From the NCBI GenBank assembly GCA_030431945.1, contig JAUIIF010000165.1:1-8524 (forward strand): a DNA stretch of 8,524 nt, written 5' to 3'. Source of the stretch: Bacteroidia bacterium. Lineage in GTDB: Bacteria > Bacteroidota > Bacteroidia > Chitinophagales > Saprospiraceae. A program made the translations under genes and the position numbers. Positions 1-6,727 of the stretch are shown here, in pieces. Under the pieces are notes generated by a model. It was not told the origin of the DNA. It saw only the letters and a list, made by a program, of their open reading frames with translations, and searched no databases. Numbering within the stretch: position 1 is the stretch's first letter; each line of letters begins with the position of its first letter.

Positions 1-1662
1 TTCGTACAAGCCGTCCCCATCAAGCGCGTCAGCTGCTACCTGGCCGATGCGCACCCGGTCGTACCGCGTCCAGCGGGCCAGGGGTTCGGTGGTCGGTGGT
101 ACGCCGTCCACGCCAGGATCCTGCGGGTCAAAGGGCGGAATACGGTAAACTTCTTCACCTCCTACGGTCAGGGGCCCGAGGGAATAGCTTCCGTATTTAA
201 AGTCCAGGCCATCCGGCCGCACGTGGGGGCGGCTCAGGCCACCACTGTGCAGCACCTTCCACGGGGCGTTTGGTGTTCCCGGCCCCGCCAGCGTAGGGGC
301 GTGTACCTTCCGGTACCGAACCTGGAAATAGTGAACCCCCGCCGCCGGTAGAGCATTGCCAAATTGGGCAATCAGCGGAAAGTTGCCCAGGTAGGGCCGA
401 ACGTGCTGCCCCGTTAGCAGCGGACTGAAACTGCCCAGCCCCTCCGTCGCGTAGTCGGTCAACCCCACTGTCCGGAAATTCGGGTTTCCCGGAACGGGAA
501 TGGTCCGTCCAAAGGTTTGCTCAATCTTCAGCGGGGAGACGGAATGCCCGATGGCACGGATGGCCACGGAGGTGCCAACCAAAGCGGTTCCGCAGACCGG
601 AGGGATGCGGTTATCGGATAACTGCACGTCCAGATCGCTCGCGCAATCGTACGCCCACCGGGTAGTACAGGCCATCCGCGGGCGGTAAACGGTTTCCGTC
701 CCCGTAGTGAAGGGATACTCAATCCAGATATAGACGTCAGGAGCCGTTTCCTGGTGCCAGAAGCACGCTTCGTAGCGGCCGTTATTATCTGTTTCCACCA
801 CGGCGACTTCGTCGCAGCGATACAGGTAGGGCCAGATGTAAGGGAAAAAGCAGAAGAAAGGGCGGAGCACCTGAAATTCTTCCACCAGCAACTGGCGGAA
901 AGCCGGGCGGGGCAGGTTGGTAAGCTGAATTTCCAACTGTTGCAAGCGGGGCAGGTCCACCAGCGCGTTTAACGCTACGGGTGGGTCGGGCTGCGGGTTA
1001 AAGCCTACTTCACTGAAGTTCCGTCCCGGGAAAGCGGGTGGCTCCGGTTGCGGGTTGAAGCCCACCTGGTCCAGGGATACCCCCGGGAACGACGGTACCA
1101 CCGGCTGCTGCGGCAGCCGACCGGTAAACGGCGGGTCGGGGAAGGGCGGTTGCGGGCGGGGAATGCGTTCCAGTAGTCCGTAACGGAGCCGGTCCAGCAA
1201 ATCTTCCGGGATACGCTCGATCCAGAAACGAATCCGGTCTACCTCACAGAGGTGAACGGTAGCATTGCACACAGGGTAGGTTGTCAGGCTACCCTCCACG
1301 CTGGCCCGGTTGGTAATGCGGCCGCGGACGCAGCAACGTTTCCAAAACCAGCGCAGGGTGAGGCTGTCGGGAATAATGCCCAGCTGAATGCCTCCGTCCT
1401 GGGTAAAGTTCAGGCGGGGCTCGAAGGTGGTGAGGGCCGTGACTTCTTCCAGACTGAAGGTTTCCAGCGGTGGCCCGTCATCGGGTTCGGGTAAGACAAA
1501 AACCCGGGAGCGGCGCAGCTCGGCCGGCTTAAGCTTGAAGTAGGCAACCCCTTCATCAACCTCGCCTTTGGCGAGGAAATTCCCCTTTTGGTCAAAGGCC
1601 AGGGCAGTAAGTGCCTGGTTGGGTGTGTCGGGATTTGGGTGGCAATCGGTTTGGCGTAACAT
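1..1662 (-). CDS. Partial uncharacterised protein with tandem GFNPQPEPP motifs and a split transthyretin-like beta domain (C-terminus cut by window edge)
   Basis: The frame is open from an ATG at 1662 to the first base of the window: 554 residues, no stop, so the 3' end is missing. I do not recognise a named family. The N-terminus (MLRQTDCHPNPDTP) has no signal peptide or membrane segment. Residues about 108-145 (VRGRI..., then YPVCNATVHLCEVD) look like the first strands of a carboxypeptidase-regulatory/transthyretin-like sandwich. Its expected return strands appear only at 286-316 (VETDNNGRYEACFW, then VYIWIEY). Between them lie an amphipathic stretch (145-168), a proline-rich segment (168-213), two GFNPQP[ED]PP motifs (201-209, 220-228) and a Leu-rich segment with an aromatic patch. 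Cysteines cluster at 110, 111, 132, 139, 271, 283, 300, 332, 340 and 357. Residues 355-500 look beta-rich. No Shine-Dalgarno precedes the start. It follows the glycoside hydrolase gene by 143 bp across a strong hairpin, so it is probably transcribed separately. The coding call is firm; the function is unknown. Confidence 0.9.
   Translation of the reverse strand, partial: MLRQTDCHPNPDTPNQALTALAFDQKGNFLAKGEVDEGVAYFKLKPAELRRSRVFVLPEPDDGPPLETFSLEEVTALTTFEPRLNFTQDGGIQLGIIPDSLTLRWFWKRCCVRGRITNRASVEGSLTTYPVCNATVHLCEVDRIRFWIERIPEDLLDRLRYGLLERIPRPQPPFPDPPFTGRLPQQPVVPSFPGVSLDQVGFNPQPEPPAFPGRNFSEVGFNPQPDPPVALNALVDLPRLQQLEIQLTNLPRPAFRQLLVEEFQVLRPFFCFFPYIWPYLYRCDEVAVVETDNNGRYEACFWHQETAPDVYIWIEYPFTTGTETVYRPRMACTTRWAYDCASDLDVQLSDNRIPPVCGTALVGTSVAIRAIGHSVSPLKIEQTFGRTIPVPGNPNFRTVGLTDYATEGLGSFSPLLTGQHVRPYLGNFPLIAQFGNALPAAGVHYFQVRYRKVHAPTLAGPGTPNAPWKVLHSGGLSRPHVRPDGLDFKYGSYSLGPLTVGGEEVYRIPPFDPQDPGVDGVPPTTEPLARWTRYDRVRIGQVAADALDGDGLYE
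967..1077 (-). repeat. Two tandem 19-residue units containing GFNPQP[ED]PP
   Basis: Within the partial protein, residues 196-213 and 215-232 align at a period of 19 residues (57 bp). The units read SLDQVGFNPQPEPPAFPG and NFSEVGFNPQPDPPVALN. The core is nearly identical while the flanks differ, which suggests an old duplication kept for the motif. I recall similar FNPQPEPPG strings in uncharacterised bacterial proteins, but this was not checked here. The unit lies in a proline-rich insert and so is likely an extended, exposed segment. Confidence 0.8.
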
Positions 1663-1731
1663 ACGGGATGGGTTTGTTTAACCCTAAATTCTGCCAATTA
1701 GTCACCCGTTACAATATAACTTTAGTTTTAA

Positions 1732-1776
1732 CATCTAAGTGCCCGCCCTCCAGACGGAGCGGCAGGCACTTAGATG
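1732..1776 (-). terminator. Strong inverted repeat between two minus-strand genes, probable terminator
   Basis: The arms 1732-1747 and 1761-1776 pair over 16 bp with one mismatch (1744/1764), which becomes a G-U pair in the minus-strand RNA. The stem continues, after a single bulged base at 1760, with 1748-1751 against 1756-1759, closed by the tetraloop 1752-1755. Outer bases 1725-1729 (gtttt) can also pair with 1778-1782 (aaaac). The repeat starts 30 bases past the TAA of the glycoside hydrolase gene, where an end-of-transcript hairpin is expected. There is no clear U-tract on the minus strand, so it may instead stabilise the 3' end, act in both directions, or be a repeated extragenic palindrome. 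Confidence 0.5.
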
Positions 1777-1805
1777 CAAAACAGCTAAGCGTGAAAACGG
1801 CCAGT

Positions 1806-4800
1806 TTACCTTTTCACTACTACCCGCTGAACGATGGAGGTATTGTTCAGGGTAATTCCGAAAATGTAGAGGCCGTTAGGGAGATCGCCCAGGGTTATGC
1901 GCACGCGGGGGCCGGTTACCTGTGTCGTTACGGGCAGGCGCCGGCCGTGGACATCAAGCAGGTAAGCATCCGTAGCGGTGGTAATGTCCTCGGTCCAGCT
2001 CAATTCCGCCTGGTCGCGGGCAGGATTCGGGGCAAGGATGGGGCTTGCGGAAGGGGGGGCGGGCGCGACCGCCGGAGCAGTGGGTGCCTTAGTAAGGGCG
2101 GCGGCACCGGGTTCGGTGCCCCAGACGAGGTCGCCGTTGAGATAGGCTGTTACCTTCGGATTGTCAAGGAAAGTATTCCCCGTCGGCAGGTAGCTGTGAT
2201 CGTCCCCTTCGGCAAAATCGGACCAGTCGGCTTTCGTCAGGCGGAAGTCCAGCCGGCCGGTAGTACTGCCGGGATTGAGTTGACCGAGGCCGGCTGCAAA
2301 ACCGACTTCCAGGTAGCTCGTGCCCCCGGCCAGGGTGCCCCCGGCTACAATTTGGCGCGTTACGTTGGCGGAGCCAAGGAGGGCGTAGTCCAGGTTTGGG
2401 GTGACGGTCGCATCGCCTTCGGGGGTAAACCAGTAGCGCAGGGTCAGGGCGGCGTAGTCCAACGGCACGTTGCCGTCGTTGATCAGGTTCAGTGCTGGCT
2501 TGAGCTGGTTATTAGTAGCACTGTCAGTGTTGCGGTTGGTCACCTTCAGGCTTACCACCGGTGCTACCGGACCAGGCTCTTCGCCCCAGATCAGCGCGCC
2601 GTTGCGGTAAACGGTAATGCTGGTTGTTTCTACATAATTGCCGACGTTTGCGTAGCTGTAGTCATCTTCTTCGCTGAAGTCGGTGTAGTTCGCTTTAGCA
2701 ATGCGGGTTTTGAGGTCGCCGGTATGCCCGTTGGCCGGGACCAGGAAGGGCGTGTCGAAACGCAGCTCCAGGTAATGGTTGGCGCCTTGCCGTGGCCCTG
2801 CCAGGGCAAAGAAGCTGCCGGAAACAGCGCTGGTACCCAGCGCTGCGTAATCCACGAAGAAGTTCAGGGGTGCCAGGTTTTCGGCGGTGAACCAGTAGCG
2901 GACGGTAATGTCATTGAGGCCTGCCGGCAGGTCGGAAGTGTTGCGTAACCGTAGTTGCGGAGCTATTTTATTGTTGGCCGGCTTGTTCAGATCTCCGTTC
3001 CGGTAATCAACGAGCAGATAAGGGGCCGTAACTGGAACCGGATCGGAGAAGCAGGAGGTAATGGTGGGGGTCAGCAGGGCCGCTACGCGGTAGGCGTAGT
3101 CGGTGCCGGAGGTGACGGTGGTATCCTGATAACTGGTAGCAGTAGTGCTGGCCAGCAGTTCGAAAGGTGACCCCTCTTCACTGCGCTCCACAACGTACGT
3201 TGCACCTGCGGCCGCGCCCGATCCGCTCCAGCTGAGCGCTACCTCCGTAGGGGATATTCCACGAGCCGTCACCCCGGCCACGGCTTGGAGGTCGAAATTC
3301 AATTCCAGGTCTTCGCCCACCGCAAGGGTGTCTGCCACCAGGGGGATGCCGCCCTTGGTAATCGTCAGCGGCTGGTCTACGTTAGAGGCTACGTTGAAGA
3401 ATTGTACAGTGCCGTCGGCCTGGGGAATCTTGTGTTCGCCGTTGAAACTCACGAGTACATCGTTCAGGTCAGTGTCGCAGTTTATGATGTTCATCAGTAC
3501 GCGGTAAGGCGTGGTCTCACTCGGAAAGTTGAACTGGATCTCGGACCAGTCGTTGATGCCGATCACTGCTTTGTAGGGGTCCAGGACCGTAGCTTCATTG
3601 GCCGTTCCGGCGGCTTCCCAAACGTACCAACTCGGCTTTTTCACGTTAAAAGAATCCGGACGGATCTCACTACCCGTCCATAAACCGAAGAGCAGCCCCC
3701 CCTCGAAGGGGTTGTCTACCCAGCGGTGGTACTGGATGTTTTCGATGGCGGCCAGGCGCTGATCAGTTTTTTTCCAGAAGTAAGCCAGGGCCGCTGCCTG
3801 CCGTTCCTCGGTGAAGGTGGGGTTGACGGCCGTATTGCTGCTGAAACCGTTTTCTGACAGGAGAATGGTCCGCACCTTTTTACCGTTGTAGAGCCAGCCT
3901 TCCTGGCGCACGAAAGCGTCGATTACCTCCAGGTTACGGGGGGTGATCTGCGCCGCATTGAAGTTGAGCGGCGTGGCGCTGATGGCATCCTGCCAGACGG
4001 CGGGGTTGCGCAGGTTGGTGGGGTAGGAGTGCCAGCCGATGCCCCATTCGTAATCCCCTTCCAGTTTCATCAGGTTATTGATGGTGGTCAGGAGTTCTTT
4101 GGAGCGGAAGTTGGGGCCGTTATCCCCACCTACTTTACTGGTAAAGTGCTTCGTGAAGGAGCCGAAAACCTTCGCCGTTGGGTTGTACTTACGGATGGTG
4201 AAGTGGACCATCCGCATGCTGCGGTCATAAATTTGTGCGTAGAGCGGGGCCGGCTTTTCCCCGGCGTGCGTCCAGCTGGTGTGCGCGTCTACTTCGTTGT
4301 GGATGATCCACTGGTCCAGCCGGCCGTACAGCCCGTCCGGACGTGAGTAGCGCTGAGCGAGAAAATCCACCAGCATGGTGTAGTGCTCGATACCACGCGC
4401 GTCAGTGACGTTGGCCATACTGTACAGCCCGAGGCTTGCGTCCGGATGGGTGAATATGCTGTCCAGGAGGGGATTTGTAAAGCTGATGGGGATGAGGAGA
4501 ACGAAGGAGGTTTTGATGCCTGCGTCCGTACAGGCTTTGATCCTGCTGTCGAGGTTATTGACAAAATTTTGGTTGATGTTGTAGGTCTTTCCGTTGAACT
4601 CGTGGGTAGTCGTACTGGCATTGGCGTTGGCGGCGAAGACGCCGTTGAGGATCAGGTTGATCTTCATGCTGGTGATGCCCAGGTCAGTCAGGTCACTAAA
4701 GTTGGAGAGGGTGCCGGGCGTCAGGCCGTCCAGTCCCTTCTGACTGGCAGCTTTTTCTTCGGCCAGGTTGTTTTCGGCTACGTAGGTAATATCCGTGGCC

Positions 4801-6530
4801 CAGCTCAGGGGGGAGGTTTTGGTGTAGGTGCCGTCACCGTCGGCCGTTACCACCGCCCAGCGGGCGTACAGGCGGTCTTTGTTGCGGTCGCTGAGGGCCT
4901 GGTAACGCGGTTGCTGCACGGTAAAAGCTCCGTTGCTCACCGTCAGGGGCAGTAGCTGGTCGTAGGTGTCGAGGTTGAAGCCGTAGTCTTCGGGGTCGAT
5001 TTCGGCAAGAAAGTAAGGCCCGGTACCGGTTACGGTACCGCTGATGGTCACCATCGTCGTATCTACTTTTACCGTGGTTACCTGATCGGCGTAGGTCCGG
5101 GTGCGGTACTGGTTGAACTGGAGGTTAATGGCGCGGCTGACGAATTTGTCGCTGGTCTGCTCGTCAATCTTTTCCTGGGCCGTTGGCTTACGGAGCACGA
5201 TGTTGCGAACCGAAATTTGCTTGTTGACGCCCTCTCCCTTGCCGAAGTCAAAGCGGAATTCCGTTCGCTCGGTGGCCTGGAAGTTGTCCAGGAGTATCCG
5301 GGGGTTGATCGTTCTGGTCGTCCAGTCACTGGCCGCAGGCAGTTCGCCGGTCACCAGCAGCTGACTGGCGTTAATGGGCGGGCCGAAAAAGATTTCCAGC
5401 AGGTTGTACGACTCGTCGGCTTTGTACTCGAATTCGATGATGTAGGTGGAGTCAATGTCGTACAGGGCCGTGACGGACTTACTCCTGATCCAGGGGTCGT
5501 TGCCGCTGGTATTCAGTACGTACTCGCCGGGGGCAGTTTCGGTAGCAGAAAGCCCGCCACTGGTGTTGTTGACGTTCAGTTCCAGGGGGACGGTTTCGAG
5601 GACCACCGGCGGGTCATAAGCATTGATCTCGGCGTTGGTGGGCGCCCGCAGGATAAAGTCGCTGACGGTAATGGTCTTGCCGGGCTGGCGGCCGAAGTCA
5701 AAGCGGAGTTCACTGACCGGACCGTCAATCCAGTTCGGGTCACCCTCGGGCATGAAAGCGGTAAAGCGCGTAGGGGTGGCAGCACCGGGGAGCGGACCAA
5801 AGAGGGACATCCGGGCGGGGTCCCAGGGCTGGCCGAAGAAGACCCGGAAATCATCCAGGGCATCACCGGTGTAGTTGTACTGCAATACGTAGGTCTGCTC
5901 CGGGTCGTAGGTGTTGGTGAAGGGCAGGGTGCCCACGTACGGATCGGCACCGGAGGTGGCAACGGTGAAACTGCCGTCGCCGTTGTCCGTTACCGTCGTG
6001 GCGTTGGCGTTGATCTCCGTGGGGTCGAGCGTAAGGGGGATAACTTCCGTGGCGGTGGGCTCCCGCAGTTGAATATTACTGATGCGGATACTCTGACCGG
6101 GGCGCTTACTGATGTCGAAACGGAAGGCCTGATAAGGGCTTACCCAGTTGTCCACTTCGTACTTCATGAAGGCCTTGAAGGTACGGGCGCCACTGGGCGT
6201 AGCCGGCAGGTCTTCCCAGCTGCCTTTGCGCTGGGCACTGACGGGGAGACCGTAAAAAATCTCCAGGTCATCGAGGCCCGGACCGGCGAAATAGTCGAAG
6301 CTGATGACGTAAACTCTATCCGGGTCGTAGGGGCCGGGCATAAAGGGCTCGACGAAAATGCGCGCGTCGTTGCCGGTGGTGGTAATGTCATAGGTACCCG
6401 GTACCGGCTCGTTGATGTTCATCTGGGCAGCGGTGGCCAGGTCGAACTTCAGGTTATAGGTTTGGGCGCGGACGCTGGTGCCGAGCAAGGTGAAGAAAAG
6501 CAGGGGGAGCAGTAAGTGCAGTTTGGGCAT
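1806..6530 (-). CDS. Secreted multimodular DUF5722-like glycoside hydrolase with two CBM3 modules and a T9SS sorting tail
   Basis: This 1574-residue protein is probably a cell-surface or released polysaccharide hydrolase. A Sec signal peptide (1-22) is predicted to be cut at SVRA/QT. Three homologous beta modules follow (about 24-161, 163-300, 312-450). A beta region (455-595) precedes a TIM barrel (about 600-995) resembling DUF5722 proteins. The barrel shows clan GH-A-type landmarks: WIIHNEVD with N745 and candidate acid/base E746, then ILLSENGFSS with candidate nucleophile E893. GWHSYP (H834) and YHRWVDNP (W937) are likely active-site lining. After an FN3-like domain (about 1080-1168) come two family 3 cellulose-binding modules (1172-1319, 1325-1474), each with the RYWFT strand and an LxWGxEPG end. 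A Pro/Ala linker (1476-1497) leads to a T9SS type A tail (1498-1574: APNPARD..., DVHGRRL..., LPNGLYIF, ending VVVKR). The start is fixed by the signal peptide; no Shine-Dalgarno is visible. Substrate specificity is unknown; the CBM3 pair points to cellulose or cell-wall material as the docking surface. Confidence 0.96.
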   Translation of the reverse strand: MPKLHLLLPLLFFTLLGTSVRAQTYNLKFDLATAAQMNINEPVPGTYDITTTGNDARIFVEPFMPGPYDPDRVYVISFDYFAGPGLDDLEIFYGLPVSAQRKGSWEDLPATPSGARTFKAFMKYEVDNWVSPYQAFRFDISKRPGQSIRISNIQLREPTATEVIPLTLDPTEINANATTVTDNGDGSFTVATSGADPYVGTLPFTNTYDPEQTYVLQYNYTGDALDDFRVFFGQPWDPARMSLFGPLPGAATPTRFTAFMPEGDPNWIDGPVSELRFDFGRQPGKTITVSDFILRAPTNAEINAYDPPVVLETVPLELNVNNTSGGLSATETAPGEYVLNTSGNDPWIRSKSVTALYDIDSTYIIEFEYKADESYNLLEIFFGPPINASQLLVTGELPAASDWTTRTINPRILLDNFQATERTEFRFDFGKGEGVNKQISVRNIVLRKPTAQEKIDEQTSDKFVSRAINLQFNQYRTRTYADQVTTVKVDTTMVTISGTVTGTGPYFLAEIDPEDYGFNLDTYDQLLPLTVSNGAFTVQQPRYQALSDRNKDRLYARWAVVTADGDGTYTKTSPLSWATDITYVAENNLAEEKAASQKGLDGLTPGTLSNFSDLTDLGITSMKINLILNGVFAANANASTTTHEFNGKTYNINQNFVNNLDSRIKACTDAGIKTSFVLLIPISFTNPLLDSIFTHPDASLGLYSMANVTDARGIEHYTMLVDFLAQRYSRPDGLYGRLDQWIIHNEVDAHTSWTHAGEKPAPLYAQIYDRSMRMVHFTIRKYNPTAKVFGSFTKHFTSKVGGDNGPNFRSKELLTTINNLMKLEGDYEWGIGWHSYPTNLRNPAVWQDAISATPLNFNAAQITPRNLEVIDAFVRQEGWLYNGKKVRTILLSENGFSSNTAVNPTFTEERQAAALAYFWKKTDQRLAAIENIQYHRWVDNPFEGGLLFGLWTGSEIRPDSFNVKKPSWYVWEAAGTANEATVLDPYKAVIGINDWSEIQFNFPSETTPYRVLMNIINCDTDLNDVLVSFNGEHKIPQADGTVQFFNVASNVDQPLTITKGGIPLVADTLAVGEDLELNFDLQAVAGVTARGISPTEVALSWSGSGAAAGATYVVERSEEGSPFELLASTTATSYQDTTVTSGTDYAYRVAALLTPTITSCFSDPVPVTAPYLLVDYRNGDLNKPANNKIAPQLRLRNTSDLPAGLNDITVRYWFTAENLAPLNFFVDYAALGTSAVSGSFFALAGPRQGANHYLELRFDTPFLVPANGHTGDLKTRIAKANYTDFSEEDDYSYANVGNYVETTSITVYRNGALIWGEEPGPVAPVVSLKVTNRNTDSATNNQLKPALNLINDGNVPLDYAALTLRYWFTPEGDATVTPNLDYALLGSANVTRQIVAGGTLAGGTSYLEVGFAAGLGQLNPGSTTGRLDFRLTKADWSDFAEGDDHSYLPTGNTFLDNPKVTAYLNGDLVWGTEPGAAALTKAPTAPAVAPAPPSASPILAPNPARDQAELSWTEDITTATDAYLLDVHGRRLPVTTQVTGPRVRITLGDLPNGLYIFGITLNNTSIVQRVVVKR
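2109..3017 (-). repeat. Tandem CBM3 (cellulose-binding) modules
   Basis: Two copies of about 148 residues lie side by side (1172-1319 and 1325-1474 of the hydrolase), joined by only a few residues. Both keep the family's order: xxNxxxNKxxPxLxLxN, an RYWFT strand, a DYAxLG turn, a YLExxF strand, the ExDDxSY acidic turn and the terminal LxWGxEPG. By recall of the Clostridium CipA CBM3a structure, its planar cellulose-contact Trp118 maps to Y1282 in copy 1 and W1436 in copy 2. Arg112 maps to R1276 and R1430, and Asp56 to D1227 and D1381. His57 is Tyr in both copies. The acidic turn matches part of the calcium site. Confidence 0.88.
5181..6461 (-). repeat. Three tandem ~140-residue beta modules at the N-terminus of the hydrolase
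   Basis: Residues 24-161, 163-300 and 312-450 share a common plan. Each has an early SGNDPW-like turn (TGNDARI, SGADPYV, SGNDPWI), then YDPxxTYVxxFxY, then LDDxxIFFGxP. Each continues with an FRFDFGRxPG-like strand and ends in an IxLRxPTxxE signature (LREPTATEV, LRAPTNAEI, LRKPTAQEK). The layout resembles jelly-roll carbohydrate-binding modules (CBM4/9-like), but I cannot assign a family. The diverged copies imply duplication long ago. A binding role is inferred from position and fold style only. Confidence 0.85.
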
Positions 6531-6566
6531 GATCAGACGGATTTGTTGTTATTCCGTCGTGAAGTT

Positions 6567-6589
6567 GCGGGCCCACCCGCCAAAGGGTG
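6567..6589 (-). promoter_or_regulatory. Two mutually exclusive small hairpins in the leader of the hydrolase gene
   Basis: The 197-bp gap between the ELWxxDGT gene and the hydrolase gene holds no ORF of note and no clear Bacteroidota-type promoter (TTG, then TAnnTTTG). It does hold overlapping GC-rich arms. Bases 6574-6578 can pair with 6585-6589 (5 bp, 6-base loop), or 6567-6571 with 6576-6580 (5 bp, 4-base loop). The arms share 6576-6578, so only one hairpin can form at a time. They lie 37-59 bases before the ATG, in a likely 5' leader. Short stems such as these can occur by chance in GC-rich DNA. Confidence 0.2.
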
Positions 6590-6727
6590 TCCTGTACTGT
6601 TGGGGTCACTTTACGTTTTTTTCTATAGGAGATGGTGCTAATAAGGTAGGGGAGGAACACGGCATTTTTTAACAGGAAGTCCTTGTTTTATTCCGTTTTC
6701 AGCCGGCCCATGTCGGAATACAAACGG

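Noticed and set aside
1663..1724. Possible promoter for the partial gene (minus-strand TATATTGT)
   Set aside because: It only partly matches the Bacteroidota -7 consensus TAnnTTTG, and no TTG element lies at the expected upstream distance.
1611..2948. Long plus-strand open frame of 445 codons opposite the end of the hydrolase gene
   Set aside because: It lies antisense to well-supported CBM3 and sorting domains and its translation has no recognisable domain. Long antisense frames are expected in GC-rich coding DNA.
5217..6515. Plus-strand open frame of 432 codons opposite the triple beta modules
   Set aside because: Its Gly/Val/Arg-rich composition is typical of an antisense shadow, and the minus strand there is clearly coding.
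6689..6720. Seven-bp inverted repeat (tattccg/cggaata) just after the ELWxxDGT stop
   Set aside because: The loop is 18 bases and no U-tract follows on the minus strand, so it is too weak to call a terminator.
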